Part shown: positions 33,965 through 45,377 of the stretch, piece after piece
Numbering within the stretch: position 1 is the stretch's first letter
Layout of the letters: every line of letters starts with the position of its first letter
Assembly: GCA_020152595.1 (NCBI GenBank)
Contig: JAIGNY010001633.1
Coordinates: 412,501-476,500, forward strand
Source of the DNA: Chiridota heheva
Lineage: Eukaryota > Echinodermata > Holothuroidea > Apodida > Chiridotidae
Reading direction: 5' to 3'
Length of the DNA stretch: 64,000 nt
Position numbers and translations under genes: made by a program
Notes under the pieces: model-generated
Seen by the model: the letters and a program-made list of their open reading frames with translations, nothing else
Told to the model about the DNA's origin: nothing
Databases searched by the model: none

Positions 33965-34500
33965 AGGTCTTATTGTTTCCGCCAATCCTGCAAGCTGGGT
34001 AAATTTAGATCATTTAGCATACATGTGACACAACCTGGATCTCTGGATGAGTAACCCTTAATGAACCGTGCAGCCCTGTTTTGCACACGTTCGAGGTGGT
34101 CAATGTCTTGTTTTAAGTGTGGGGCCCACATAGTAGCTCCATACTCCATAACTGGGCGGACCAAAGTAAAATAGGCTGTGCCCTTACACTTTTTTGACAG
34201 TTGCGGAGGTTTCTACGTAGGAAGCCTAGGGTGCACGCTGCTTTTTTGCTGATGTTTGAGATGTGTTGTTGCCATTTCAGATTATCACAGAGTTGGGCAT
34301 TCCTAAGTATGGGTTATTTTCGACCTGTTTGAGGATTTATCCACTCTTAAGTTGTAAAAGTAGCTGGATTTGTTGTGTACACTGACTATATAGCACTTCT
34401 TAGCACTGAATCTTATGTCTCTTTGAATGATCAAATTGACCAATAAAGCAAGCAGTCGTCTGCAAAGAGCTGTACCTGAGACTTCACACATTCTGGTAAG
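33965..34500 (-). pseudogene. CR1/Jockey-like LINE fragment (RT end)
   Basis: On the minus strand about 34500-34300 reads SGTALCRRLLALLVNLIIQR then RFSAKKCYIVSVHNKS, the region after the RT catalytic box (the KC.V. strand). Then 34260-33975 reads KWQQHISNISKKAACTLGFL, LVRPVMEYGATMWAPHLKQD and LERVQNRAARFIKGYSSRD. This is a different lineage from the fragment at 22163, judging by divergence. Frames are broken. Confidence 0.8.
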
Positions 34501-35156
34501 TCATTTATGTATCATAGGAATAGGAATTACCAAAATGGGGGGTATGTTCCCATAAATTCCAAGTTGTTGCTGGTAACCCTTCATCCACTTCATTTTGCAT
34601 GGAATGTCTAGTGACATTAAGCACACTCATACACACTTGGAAGGGCATCTAATCAATTGTGAAATAGTTGTTTAGTTTATTTTCAAGCTATGCCTTACTG
34701 AAGGAGCTCTCGGTGAGGGTGCCATTTTTGCTTAGCCACAGGAAATTTTAAATTTCCTTTTGTTGAAAAATGACTAAGTATTCATAAGAAATATGTATGA
34801 CATGTGAACATTCGTATCAAAGGTTTCAGTGCCATCACGTGCACGAAAAGTGTGTTGAAATATTCCTGAGACTCAATCAAAATACCCCCTCACTTTCTGG
34901 TTGCCAGCTCCTTGAAGTTCTAACATTTTTTAATTTATGCAAATATCATGACAATTTTAAGTTGAGGGCATGCCCCGAATCTTGTTACAATTTGATCCCT
35001 TTCATTCTGAAAAATCTATTAATGAAACCAGAGAATGCCTTATGTAGCTGTGTATGTAGATTGTAAATGTCATATGGTAACTTTAAAAGATGGAGTGCTT
35101 TTACAAGATGGTTTACTTAAGAGCTGGTTTAAAAAAAATATGTGACATTACATTAC
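34501..35156. other. intronic sequence, no feature seen
   Basis: Single-copy-looking sequence downstream (gene sense) of the exon at 35157. The frame at 34797-35066 (plus strand) is Cys-rich at its end but has no recognised family. Confidence 0.4.
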
Positions 35157-35257
35157 CTTTAAAATTATGAACAGTTCCCTCAAGACTCTTTGCATGCAAT
35201 TGTACAAAAGCACCTGGAGTTCCTACACACAAGAAGGAAGAGTCCTCTACCAGACCT
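35157..35257 (-). CDS. WDR27: WDR27-like exon
   Basis: Minus-strand exon of 101 bp with acceptor TTTTGTTTTTTGCCAG| and donor TTTAAAG|GTAATG. It begins with A, completing GA to Glu with the exon at 36001-36205, and ends with G, completed to Asp by the exon at 25602-25696. The peptide is GLVEDSSFLCVGTPGAFVQL then HAKSLEGTVHNFK. The LCVGTPGAFVQLHAKSLE stretch is a WD-blade pattern corresponding to the CVWIGSSTGLFVFNLANLE part of vertebrate WDR27 as I recall it. Confidence 0.85.
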
Positions 35258-36000
35258 CTGGCAAAAAACAAAACTAAATCATTAGTTCAGCTCAGTTACA
35301 TTCATTATATTAAATTTGTAATGTAAGTTTTTTTATGTCTTCTACACAATTGTTTCATGTGGACCTTGTTCTCAATACATCCTTTTTGGCATAGTATTCA
35401 TTCACTGAAAAATAAATCAAATTTCTGGATTGAATTGGATGAGCTAAAATTAAGTTGAAGGAAGTGCGACACCTAATGATGCTATAATAGCTACAATGTT
35501 GAAAATTTACTTAAACAAACTAAAACAAGTAACACTAACTTTGAAGATTGGCTGTGATGGAAAAAACAAGCTGCCATGACAAAAACAGGTACTGAGGTGC
35601 CAAAGAAAGACTGGTGGTACAAATTAGACAATGACATGGCAAGAACATACAAAAGTTGTGGCAAAATCCGACAATGCTATGTCAAAAATAGAAAATACTG
35701 CTGCAAAAACAGAAAATGCTGTGGCAAAAACAGACAAAATTGTGACAAAATAGACAATGCATTGGTAAACACAGACAGCGATGTGGCCAAAAATAGATGA
35801 TGCTGAAAACAGACAATGCTGTGACCAAAAACAGACAATGCTGTGACCAGAAACAGACAATGCTGTGACCAAAAACAGACAATGCTGTGACCAAAAACAG
35901 ACAATGCTGTGACCAAAAACAGTGACAAAATAAAGAATGCTACAGTAAAGACAGACAATAATGATGAAATATTTTGCATGTAGAAATAATTTGTACATAC
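35258..36000. other. intron (743 bp) largely filled by a 22-bp array
   Basis: Both ends have good splice signals on the minus strand (donor GTATGTAC at 36000, acceptor tract at 35258). The 22-bp array occupies about 355 bp of it and comes within about 70 bp of the donor. Confidence 0.75.
35575..35930. repeat. 22-bp tandem repeat inside a short intron
   Basis: Unit ACAATGCTGTGACCAAAAAC plus AG (22 bp). It is regular on the right (35800-35925) and degenerate on the left (GACAATGACATGGCAAGAAC and similar). The minus-strand translation (HSIVCFWSQHCLF) is a repeat artefact. Confidence 0.9.
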
Positions 36001-36205
36001 TCAGCAACGCCTTCGTCAGGTCCCAAGAAGGAGGGCACAGTTTTGGTGTCCCGTTTACCTTGGCCTTGTCGTCCACTATGAACAAAGCGTAAGCCAACAA
36101 TGGCTTCTCCAGCTGAACCTTCTTCCTCTGTTATTTCTGAGTCATCTTGATCCATTGCTTGAGGTACATTTTGCCATGATGGTCTACTGCTGATAGTTTT
36201 AGCAC
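36001..36205 (-). CDS. WDR27: WDR27-like exon (acidic linker and blade strand)
   Basis: The longest exon found, 205 bp, with acceptor CAAACTTGTAG| and donor GCTGA|GTATGT. It starts with GT, completing G from the exon at 44700-44811 to Gly, and ends with GA. The peptide runs AKTISSRPSWQNVPQAMDQD, DSEITEEEGSAGEAIVGLRF and VHSGRQGQGKRDTKTVPSFL. The variable, charged insert followed by a hydrophobic strand (EAIVGLRFV) corresponds to the linker after the YRR...VD segment in vertebrate WDR27, where similarity is expected to be low. Support is mainly from phase and splice sites. Confidence 0.8.
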
Positions 36206-36549
36206 CTACAAGTTTGAAAATAAAATTTAATTACTTTATTGTATAAGTGATTTGATTACTTAATATGTGAACACTCATCATGTTTAGGGCATGTTTAGCA
36301 TATATAAGGAACAAATGAAATATTCAACACTTGTATCTCATATTTTAATTCTAAAATGTAAGCCAGCCCAATAGTACAATAAAAAGGAAGGACTTTCTGA
36401 AGTACATAGTGGCGCCACTGTTTCTGAGACCGAATCAGCTAGAAACTTAAGAGTTATGCAGTGATAGTTCCCTTTCATACAATGCACATATTTTCAAAGT
36501 ATGTAAAGATGCCTACTGGCATTTGTGCAATATCTTTGCAGTCAAAAAG

Positions 36550-37322
36550 TGTTCCACCACCGATGCTGACCACTCTTATTCATGCCTTGTGCTCCTCCGC
36601 CATCGATGCTGACTACTCTTATTCATGCCTTGGGCCGGCCGCGGCCACCACCAATGCTGACTACTCTTATTCATGCCTTGTGTTCCACCACCAATGCTGA
36701 CTACTCTTATTCATGCCTTGTGCTCCACCATCGATGCTGACTACTCTTATTTATGCCTTGTGCTCCGCCATCGATGCTGACTGCTCTTATTCATGCCTTG
36801 TGCTCCGCCATCGATGCTGACTGCTCTTATTCATGCCTTGTGCTCCGCCGCCATCGATGCTGACTGCTCTTATTCATGCCTTGTGCTCTACCACCAATGC
36901 TGACTGCTCTTATCTATGCCTTGTGCTCCACCATCGATGCTGACTACTCTTATTCATGCCTTGCGCTCCAACTTGATGCTGACTGCTCTTATTCATGCCT
37001 TGTGCTCTGCCATCGATGCTGACTGCTCTTATTCATGCCTTGTGCTCCGCCATCGATGCTGACTCCTCTTATTAATGCCTTGTGCTACAACATCAATGCT
37101 GACTGCTCTTATTCATGCCTTGTGCTCCACCATCAATGCTGACTGCTCTTATTCATGCCTTGTGCTCCGCCATCGATGCTGACTCCTCTTATTAATGCCT
37201 TGTGCTACACCATCGATGCTGACTACTCTTATTTATGCATTGTGCTCTGCCATCGATGCTGACTGCTCTTATTCATGCCTTGTGCTCCGCCATCGATGCT
37301 GACTACTCTTATTTATGCCTTT
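36550..37322. repeat. 40-bp tandem repeat, about 19 copies
   Basis: Unit TCTTATTCATGCCTTGTGCT plus CCGCCATCGATGCTGACTGC (40 bp), with CCACCAATGC, CTCCTCTTATTAATGCC and TACAACATC variants. One unit carries the GC-rich insert GGCCGGCCGCGG (36632-36643). The units at 37027-37106 and 37147-37226 share the CTCCTCTTATTAATGCC variant, hinting at a 120-bp higher-order step. Confidence 0.94.
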
Positions 37323-37363
37323 ATTCCTTGGAGACTTGTTTTTTCGTAATAGTTTATTAGCTT

Positions 37364-37790
37364 AACTACAAATCTATCAAACATCTCCAGAAACTTCAAA
37401 ACCATGCTGCTAGGCTGCTATCCTCATGCAACAATTTTGATCATATTACACCTATCCTGCTTAATCTCCAGGTTACCCATCCAGGAAAGAATTCACTTCA
37501 AAATTCTCCTATTTGTCCATAAATCTATGCATAATTCTGGCTGGCCCATCCTGCTTGCATCTGGAGGTCTACCATCCCATTCGTTCTACCAAACAGTCAA
37601 ATGCCCCGACCGTGCTCGTGCAAAAATCTTTTTTAAAATCAGCCGGTGACAGATCGTACTATGTTGTCACCGATATATTGTAGAATAATCTGCCTTGCCA
37701 TTTACGCTTAATTCAACCCTTTGATGCTTTTAAATTACACCTCAAAACTGATCTTTTCAAACATTTCTTTAATCTTTAAATGTATTTTAG
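37364..37790 (+). pseudogene. L2/CR1-like LINE tail
   Basis: Plus-strand segments in shifting frames: LQKLQNHAARLLSSCNNFDH then ITPILLNL, LPIQERIHFKILLFVHKSMH (37475-37535), GDRSYYVVTDIL, and finally WNNLPCHLRLIQPFDAFKLH plus LKTDLFKHFFNL before a stop near 37779. This order (LQ.AAARL, HW.P...RI.FKI, GDRS, LWN.LP, FK..LKT.LF) is the canonical end of L2/CR1-type RT ORFs. It is broken by frameshifts. Confidence 0.8.
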
Positions 37791-38930
37791 GTCTGTTTTA
37801 CTCATACTTTTACCTCTCTGGTTTTTTTTATCCCCCTGTATTTATGATCCTCTGTATTTTATCCCCCACTATTTTACGATCCTCTGTATTTTTTTATCAC
37901 TCTGTATTTTATCCCTCTGTATTTTATTCTTCTGTATTTTTAGTGTACTTTAGATTGTTTGTTTTGTTTTTACATATTTTACATTTTAGGGAAGTAGATT
38001 TACTTGTTCTGCACTGCTGACGATTCAGTTGTAAGGGGTGCATAACAAACATGTGTCATTGTCATCATCATCATTATTATTATCATTTATATTCATAGCA
38101 AGACCTTCAGCATTATTAAACAATAACTATATCTTCTATATTATCAAAACCCTCAGCTTGAATCAGAAAGGGGCAGGGTGGCAAGGACAAAAAGTGGATT
38201 TAGAAGATAGCAAGGGCTATGCAACATTAAAACATACTTCAACCAGGAATAAATGAAATAAGATCTGCATCTTTTGTAACAGCAAACACCATCAACTTAA
38301 GTTAAAACAATTTTTAATGTAAAATTTACTTGAAAAAATGTGAATGATTTGTGGGGCAGGGTGGATGAAAATAGGGTCATGGTAGAGAACCCCTCCATAA
38401 AAGCTAATTAGGGGCCTGGCTTTACTAAAAGAGTTCATTATCCATTTAAATATATATCCAATTTCTTAAAAACATGACAAAGACAGCTCCTTACATACCA
38501 AAAAAGTGAAAATAATATCTCTACTTTTAAACTCATTTCTAAATTTGCAGTAAAGAATTGTAGTTATGTAACAAAGCAACTATTGATCGCTTATTCTATA
38601 ACAGAATTTTGACATTTTAATAAAGAATATACTTTGCATATCAAAATCTGTTATGCTTTTAACCACACCACACATAAGTGAAGTATTATTGCTCCAGACA
38701 TCTTGCTTTGACTGCAGCCTCACTTATTGTTTTATCAGCACTCAACACATGTACTTCAAAGCTTCAAATGAAAGTACTAGTACCAATTTTCAAAGAATTT
38801 TGCAGCTTAAGTGGTGGTAATTACCTCCAGGATAGAAGACCCACAGGACATCAGGTATGTGTTTGTAATCTCCCTACACTTTCACCATATGCTTGACATG
38901 GACTCAAACATTGCACAAAAATGCGGAATT
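37791..38930. other. LINE 3' region and plain intron
   Basis: 37800-37945 is a T-rich tract of loose 17-20-bp repeats (CTCTGTATTTTATCC). A (CAT)n-like patch lies at 38057-38095 (TCATCATCATTATTATTATC). The rest shows nothing recognisable. Confidence 0.45.
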
Positions 38931-39360
38931 CCTTAAATAGTACAATAAAATCTTTGACCTCGTTTTAATATCCATGTTTAAAAACCAGCTCAAAACCCAT
39001 TTATTATCCTTGTATGCCTAAATTGTATGTTTTCTACAAAGGATTGAGAACCCACCCACGCTTATTTTCTGGGGAGGTGGAAAGTGGGGTGGAGATGATT
39101 TTCCCTTTTGTGTATTGATAATTATTTTTGCAGCTAAAACTGTATCATATTTTTTCATATCGCTTATATTTATTTTTGTGATATATCCACATGTATATTT
39201 ATATCCATATGTCTATGAGGATTATGTTTCATGTACTGTAATACATAGAACCATCTTTGTAAAAGTTGTTACATGCTTGTAATAGTCCCTACCACATCAG
39301 GTATCCATTTTTTCTGTTGTATATATATATATATATAAAAAGTTAAAATTAATCAATAAA
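38931..39360 (+). pseudogene. possible LINE 3' end relic
   Basis: Reads KNQLKTHLLSLYA before a stop (about 38980-39020), a pattern common at the very end of CR1/L2 RT ORFs, then a 3' UTR-like stretch closing with (TA)n at 39319-39335 and AATCAATAAAAAATA. The similarity is short, so this is tentative. Confidence 0.4.
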
Positions 39361-39525
39361 AAATATTTGGCATATAATATCAACACACATACATTACGTG
39401 TACAAATCCCATACATCATGGAATACTGCTTGCGAGAAGGTTACCTCTAATGTTACTAATTTCCTGCATTAGGTTTTTTGGAGCTGTTTGTGGGTAGAAA
39501 TCATTTTATACAAGTTTTTGTAAAG

Positions 39526-42500
39526 ATGGCTTACGCAATCTATTAAAGATGGATTACCCAATGTATTAAGGGGTGTAAAGATGGCTTACCCGATCTATTA
39601 AGGGGTGTAAAAATGGCATACCCAATCTATTAAGGGGTATAAAGACGGCTAACCCAATCTATTAAGAGTGTAAAGATGGCTTACCTAATCTATTAAGGGG
39701 CATAAAGATGGCTAACCTAATCTATTACGAGTGTAAAGATGGCTTACCTAATCTATTAAGGGGCATAGAGATGGCTAACCCAATCTATTACGAGTGTAAA
39801 GATTGCTTACCCAATGTATTAAGGGGTGTAAAGATGGCTTACCCGATCTATTACGTGTGTAAAGATGGCTTACCCAATCTATTACAAGTGTAAAGATTGC
39901 TTACCCAATGTGATAAGGGGTGTAAAGATGGCTTACCCAATCTATTACGAGTGTAAAGATGGCTTACCTAATCTATTAAGGGGCATACAGATGGCTAACC
40001 TAATCTATTACGAGTGTAAAGATGGCTTACCTAATCTATTAAGGGGCATAGAGATGGCTAACCCAATCTATTACGAGTGTAAAGATTGCTTACCCAATGT
40101 ATTAAGGGGTGTAAAGATGGCTTACCCGATCTATTACGAGTGTAAAGATGGCTTACCCAATCTATTACGAGTGTAAAGATTGCTTACCCAATGTATTAAG
40201 GGGTGTAAAGATGGCTTACCCGATCTATTAAGGGTTGTAAAAATGGCTTACCTAATCTATTAAGGGGTGTGAAGATGGCTTACCCAATCTATTAAAGGGT
40301 GTAAAGATGGCTTACCTAATCTATTAAGGGGTGTAAAGATGGCTTACCCAATCTATCAAGGGTTGTAAAGATGTCTTACCCAATCTATTAAGGGGTGTAA
40401 AGATGGCTTACCCAATCTATTAAGGGGTGTAAAGATGGCTTACCCAATCTATTAAGGGGTGTAAAGATGGCTTACCCAATCTATTAAGGGGTGTAAAGAT
40501 GGCTTACCCAATCTATAAGGGTTGTAAAGATGGCTTACCCAATCTATTAAGGGGTGTAAAGATGGCTTACCTAATCTATTAAGGGGTGTAAAGATGGCTT
40601 ACCCAATCTATTAAGGGGTGTAAAGATGGCTTACCAAATCTAATAAGGGGTGTAAAGATGGCTTACCCAATCTATTAAGGAGGTAAAGATGGCTTACCCA
40701 ATCTATCAAGGGGTGTAAAGATGGCTTACCCAATCTATTAAGGGGTGTAAAGATGGCTTACCCAATCTATAAGGGTTGTAAAGATGGCTTACCCAATCTA
40801 TTAAGGGGTGTAAAGATGGCTTACCCAATCTATTAAGGGGTGTAAAGATGGCTTACCTAATCTATTAAGGGGTGTAGAGATGGCTTACCCAATCTATTAA
40901 GGGGTGTAAAGATGGCTTACCCAATCTATTAAGGAGTGTAAAGATGGCTTACCTAATCTATTAAGGGGTGTAAAGATGGCTTACCCAATCTATTAAGGGG
41001 TGTAAAGATGGCTTACCCAATCTATTAAGGGGTGTAAAGATGGCTTACCCAATCTATAAGGGTTGTAAAGATGGCTTACCCAATCTATTAAGGGGTGTAA
41101 AGATGGCTTACCTAATCTATTAAGGGGTGTAAAGATGGCTTACCCAATCTATTAAGGGTGTAAAGATGGCTTACCAAATCTAATAAGGTGTAAAGATGGC
41201 TTACCCAATCTATTAAGGAGGTAAAGATGGCTTACCCAATCTATCAAGGGGTGTAAAGATGGCTTACCCAATCTATTAAGGGGTGTAAAGATGGCTTACC
41301 CAATCTATTAAGGGGTGTAAAGATGGCTTACCCAATCTATTAAGGGGTGTAAAGATGGCTTACCCAATCTATAAGGGTTGTGAAGATGGCTTACCCAATC
41401 TATTAAGGGGTGTAAAGATGGCTTACCTAATCTATTAAGGGGTGTAAAGATGGCTTACCCAATCTATTAAGGGGTGTAAAGATGGCTTACCAAATCTAAT
41501 AAGGGGTGTAAAGATGGCTTACCCAATCTATTAAGGAGGTAAAGATGGCTTACCCAATCTATCAAGGGGTGTAAAGATGGCTTACCCAATCTATTAAGGG
41601 GTGTAAAGATGGCTTACCCAATCTATAAGGGTTGTAAAGATGGCTTACCCAATCTATTAAGGGTGTAAAGATGGCACCCAATCTATTAAGGGGTGTAAAG
41701 ATGGCTTACCTAATCTATTAAGGGTGTAGAGATGGCTTACCCAATCTATTAAGGGGGGTGTAAAGATGGCTTACCCAATCTATTAAGGAGTGTAAAGATG
41801 GCTTACCTAATCTATTAAGGGGTGTAGAGATGGCTTACCCAATCTATTAAGGGGTGTAAAGATGGCTTACCCAATCTATTAAGGGGTGTAAAGATGGATT
41901 ACACAATTTATTAAGGGGTGTAAAAATGGCTTACACAATTTATTAAGGGGCATAAAGATGGCTAACCCAATCTATTACGAGTGTAAAGATGGCTTACCCA
42001 ATGTATTAAGGGGTGTAAAGATGGCTTACCCGATCTATTAAGGGGTGTAAAGATGGCTTACCTAATCTATAAGGGTTGTAAAGATGGCTTACCCAATCTA
42101 TTAAGGGGTGTAAAGATGGCTTACCCAATCTATTAAGGAGTGTAAAGATGGCTTACCTAATCTATTAAGGGGTGTAAAGATGGCTTACCCAATCTATTAA
42201 GGGGTGTAAAGATGGCTTACCCAATCTATTAAGGGGTGTAAAGATGGCTTACCCAATCTATTAAGGAGTGTAAAGATGGCTTACCTAATCTATTTAGGGG
42301 TGTAAAGATGGCTTACCTAATCTATTAAGGGGTGTAAAGATGGCTTACCCAATCTATTAAGGAGTGTAAAGATGGCTTACCTAATCTATTAAGGGGTGTA
42401 AAGATGGCTTACCCGATCTATTAAGGGGTGTAAAGATGGCTTACCCAATCTATAAGGGTTGTAAAGATGGCTTACCCAATCTATTAAGGGTGTAAAGATG

Positions 42501-44272
42501 GCTTACCTAATCTATTAAGGGGTGTAAAGATGGCTTACCCAATCTATTAAGGTGTAAAGATGGCTTACCCAATCTATTAAGGGGTGTAAAGATGGCTTAC
42601 CCAATCTATTAAGGGGTGTAAAGATGGCTTACCCAATCTATTAAGGGGTGTAAAGATGGCTTACCCAATCTATTAAGGGGTGTAAAGATGGCTTACCCAA
42701 TCTATAAGGGTTGTAAAGATGGCTAACCCAATCTATTAAGGGGTGTAAAGATGGCTTACCCAATCTATCAAGGGGTGTAAAGATGGCTTACCTAATTTAT
42801 TCAGGGGTATAGAGATGGCTTACCCAATCTATTAAGGGGTGTAAAGATGGCTTACCCAATCTATTAAGGAGTGTAAAGATGGCTTACCTAATCTATTAAG
42901 GGGTGTAAAGATGGCTTACCCAATTTATTAAGGGGTGTGAAGATGGTTTACCCAATCTATAAGGGTTGTAAAGAAGGCTTACCCAATCTATTAAGGGGTG
43001 TAAAGATGGCTTACCCAATCTATTAAGGGGTGTAAAGATGGCTTACCCAATCTATTAAGGGGTGTAAATATGGCTTACCCAATCTATTAAGGAGTGTAAA
43101 GATGGCTTACCTAATCTATTAAGGGGTGTAAAGATGGCTTACCCAATCTATTGAGGGGTGTAAAGATGGCTCACCCAATCTATTAAGGGGTGTAAAGATG
43201 GCTTACCCAATCTATTAAGGAGTGTAAAGATGGCTTACCTAATCTATTAAGGGGTGTAAAGATGGCTTACCCAATCTATTAAGGGGTGTAAAGATGGCTT
43301 ACCCAATCTATAAGGGTTGTAAAGATGGCTTACCCAATCTATTAAGGGGTGTAAAGATGGCTTACCCAATCTATTAAGGGGTGTAAAGATGGCTTACCCA
43401 ATCTATTGAGGGGTGTAAAGATGGCTCACCCAATCTATTAAGGGGTGTAAAGATGGCTTACCCAATCTATTAAGGAGTGTAAAGATGGCTTACCTAATCT
43501 ATTAAGGGGTGTAAAGATGGCTTACCCAATCTATTAAGGGGTGTAAAGATGGCTTACCCAATCTATAAGGGTTGTAAAGATGGCTTACCCAATCTATTAA
43601 GGGGTGTAAAGATGGCTTACCCAATCTATTAAGGGGTGTAAAGATGGCTTACCCAATCTATTAAGGGGTGTAGAGATGGCTAACTCAATCTATAAGGGTT
43701 GTAAAGATGGCTTACCCAATCTATTAAGGGGTGTAAAGATGGCTTACCAAATCTATTAAGGGGTGTAAAGATGGCTTACCCAATCTATTAAGGGGTGTAA
43801 AGATGGCTTACCCAATCTATTAAGGGGTGTAAAGATGGCTTACCCAATCTATTAAGGGGTGTAAAGATGGCTTACTCAATCTATAAGGGTTGTAAAGATG
43901 GCTTACCCAATCTATTAAGGGGTGTAAAGATGGCTTACCCAATCTATCAAGGGGTGTAAAGATGGCTTACCCAATCTATCAAGGGGTGTAAAGATGGCTT
44001 ACCTAATCTATTAAGGGGTGTAGAGATGGCTTACCCAATCTATTAAGGGGTGTAAAGATGGCTTACCCAATCTATTAAGGAGTGTAAAGATGGCTTACCT
44101 AATCTATTAATGGGTGTAAAGATGGTTTACCTAATCTATTAAGGGGTGTAAAGATGGCTTACCTAATCTATTAAGGGGTGTAAAGATGGCTTACCCAATC
44201 TATTAAGGGGTGTAAAAATTGCTTAACCAATCTATTAAGGGGTGTAAAGATGGCTTACCCAATCTATTATAG
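39526..44272. repeat. 32-bp tandem repeat, about 148 copies (4.75 kb)
   Basis: Unit GTGTAAAGATGGCTTACCCA plus ATCTATTAAGGG (32 bp). Scattered variants include ATCTATAAGGGTTGTAAAG (one base pair short), ACCAAATCTAATAAGG, AAGGAGGTAAAG, ATTACGAGTG and ACCTAATC. Variants recur in blocks: ACCAAATCTAATAAGG occurs near 40633, 41171 and 41489, and the ATTACGAGTG block at 39725-40170 is itself duplicated with a period of about 255 bp. It occupies more than half of the 8.5-kb intron between the exons at 36001 and 44700. Confidence 0.97.
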
Positions 44273-44357
44273 GGAGTAGGAAGGATCACCTATCAGGGGC
44301 AGCAAGAACCTAAAAAAATCCTGATAATTTTTTCAAAATGTTAAATTTTAAGCAAAT

Positions 44358-44548
44358 TTCCTAATAATTCACCCAAAATTCCTAATAGTTCATTAAAAAT
44401 TCCTAATAATTCATCCAAAATTCCTAATAATTCACCCAAAATTCCTAATAATTCACCCAAAATTCCTAATAATTCACCCAAAATTCATCCAAAATTCCTA
44501 ATAATTCACCCAAAATTCCTAATAATTCACCCAAAATTCCTAATAAAG
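44358..44548. repeat. 21-bp tandem repeat, about 9 copies
   Basis: Unit AAAATTCCTAATAATTCACC plus C (21 bp), following the 32-bp array after about 90 bp. AT-rich. It lies about 150 bp from the 5' splice site of the exon at 44700. Confidence 0.92.
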
Positions 44549-44699
44549 GAAGGAAACATGTAATCAGGTCCCCTCTCCCCCCGTTCTGCAATCTACTTAT
44601 ATTGCAGCATTGCAGGCCATGTAAAGATTCATATGGACTATGCATGCAATGTGATAAATCAGTGCATTATTTGATTCAGTTAGTGAATTCATAATTTAC

Positions 44700-44811
44700 C
44701 TAGGTTGTTGTCCTTCTTCCCCTGCTTGCTTTCCCTCCAAATCATGCGTGAAATATCCACTTGGTGTAGTTTCCGATATCCATTCCCATCACTGAGGTCA
44801 TATACTCGCAC
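44700..44811 (-). CDS. WDR27: WDR27-like exon (WD blade end)
   Basis: Minus-strand exon of 112 bp, with acceptor TTTTTATCAAG| and donor AACCTAG|GTAAAT. It starts in phase 0 and ends with one base. The peptide is VRVYDLSDGNGYRKLHQVDI then SRMIWRESKQGKKDNNL. Joined to the preceding exon it gives SADGQ|VRVYDLSDG, a typical WD-blade D strand, followed by GYRKLHQVD. That pairs with the ADGQ...SLMDGHHYRR...VD stretch of vertebrate WDR27, and is the most diagnostic match in the gene. Confidence 0.88.
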
Positions 44812-45093
44812 CTTGATAAAAATCAATCATGCAATGTAAGTGCTTTCTTTTTCAATTTAAATGCTAATCATTAGTCTGAACTGTATCACAGCTCACTGCA
44901 CATGTAAAACATGCTTTGCTTGAGATGAATGCATATCTGACTATATATGTTTCATAATGATGATGAGAAATGTTTTCTTAGCATCAATTCTAATATGATG
45001 CATATAAGGACAAAATATTATGGCACTGTACAAGGTAGAACAAATAGAAGGCATTTGAGATGCATACACTTTTTGAAATATTAATTTTGAAAC
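44812..45093. other. intronic sequence, no feature seen
   Basis: Part of the 2.2-kb intron between two WD-blade exons. It ends with the left target duplication of the SINE (45082-45093). Confidence 0.5.
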
Positions 45094-45377
45094 GGCGACG
45101 ACGAGTGAACACACAATTACAATGACAGGGTCATCGCCTGCGTATTCGTTTATGATAGTAACAATGCTATCACGAAACGCCTAATACTACCCGGACGAGA
45201 ACACAGGTACGACGTACGGACAGACATAACATCAACAACCAAGTCAATGTCCACAGCCTTTGATAACCACTTGTGGTGCACTGGAGTGTCTACCCAACCC
45301 AGGCTTGAACCAGGGCCTCGTGGTCTGTAGACAGGTATGATAACCGCTACACCACAGTACGTAGATAATTTTGAAAC
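45082..45377 (-). mobile_element. tRNA-derived SINE with 12-bp target duplication
   Basis: The element is 45094-45365 on the minus strand. It starts with GTGGTGTAGCGGTTATCA (A box TGTAGCGGTTATC at 45339-45351) and has B box GGTTCAAGCCT (45301-45311) after a tRNA-like spacing. About 190 bp of unrelated body follow, ending in GTCGTCGTCGC-type repeats. It is flanked by perfect copies of TAATTTTGAAAC at 45082-45093 and 45366-45377. The clean duplication and intact promoter boxes suggest a fairly recent insertion. Confidence 0.85.

Noticed and set aside
39526-44272. CRISPR-like array
   Set aside because: Units are contiguous with no spacers, the setting is a eukaryotic intron, and there are no cas genes.
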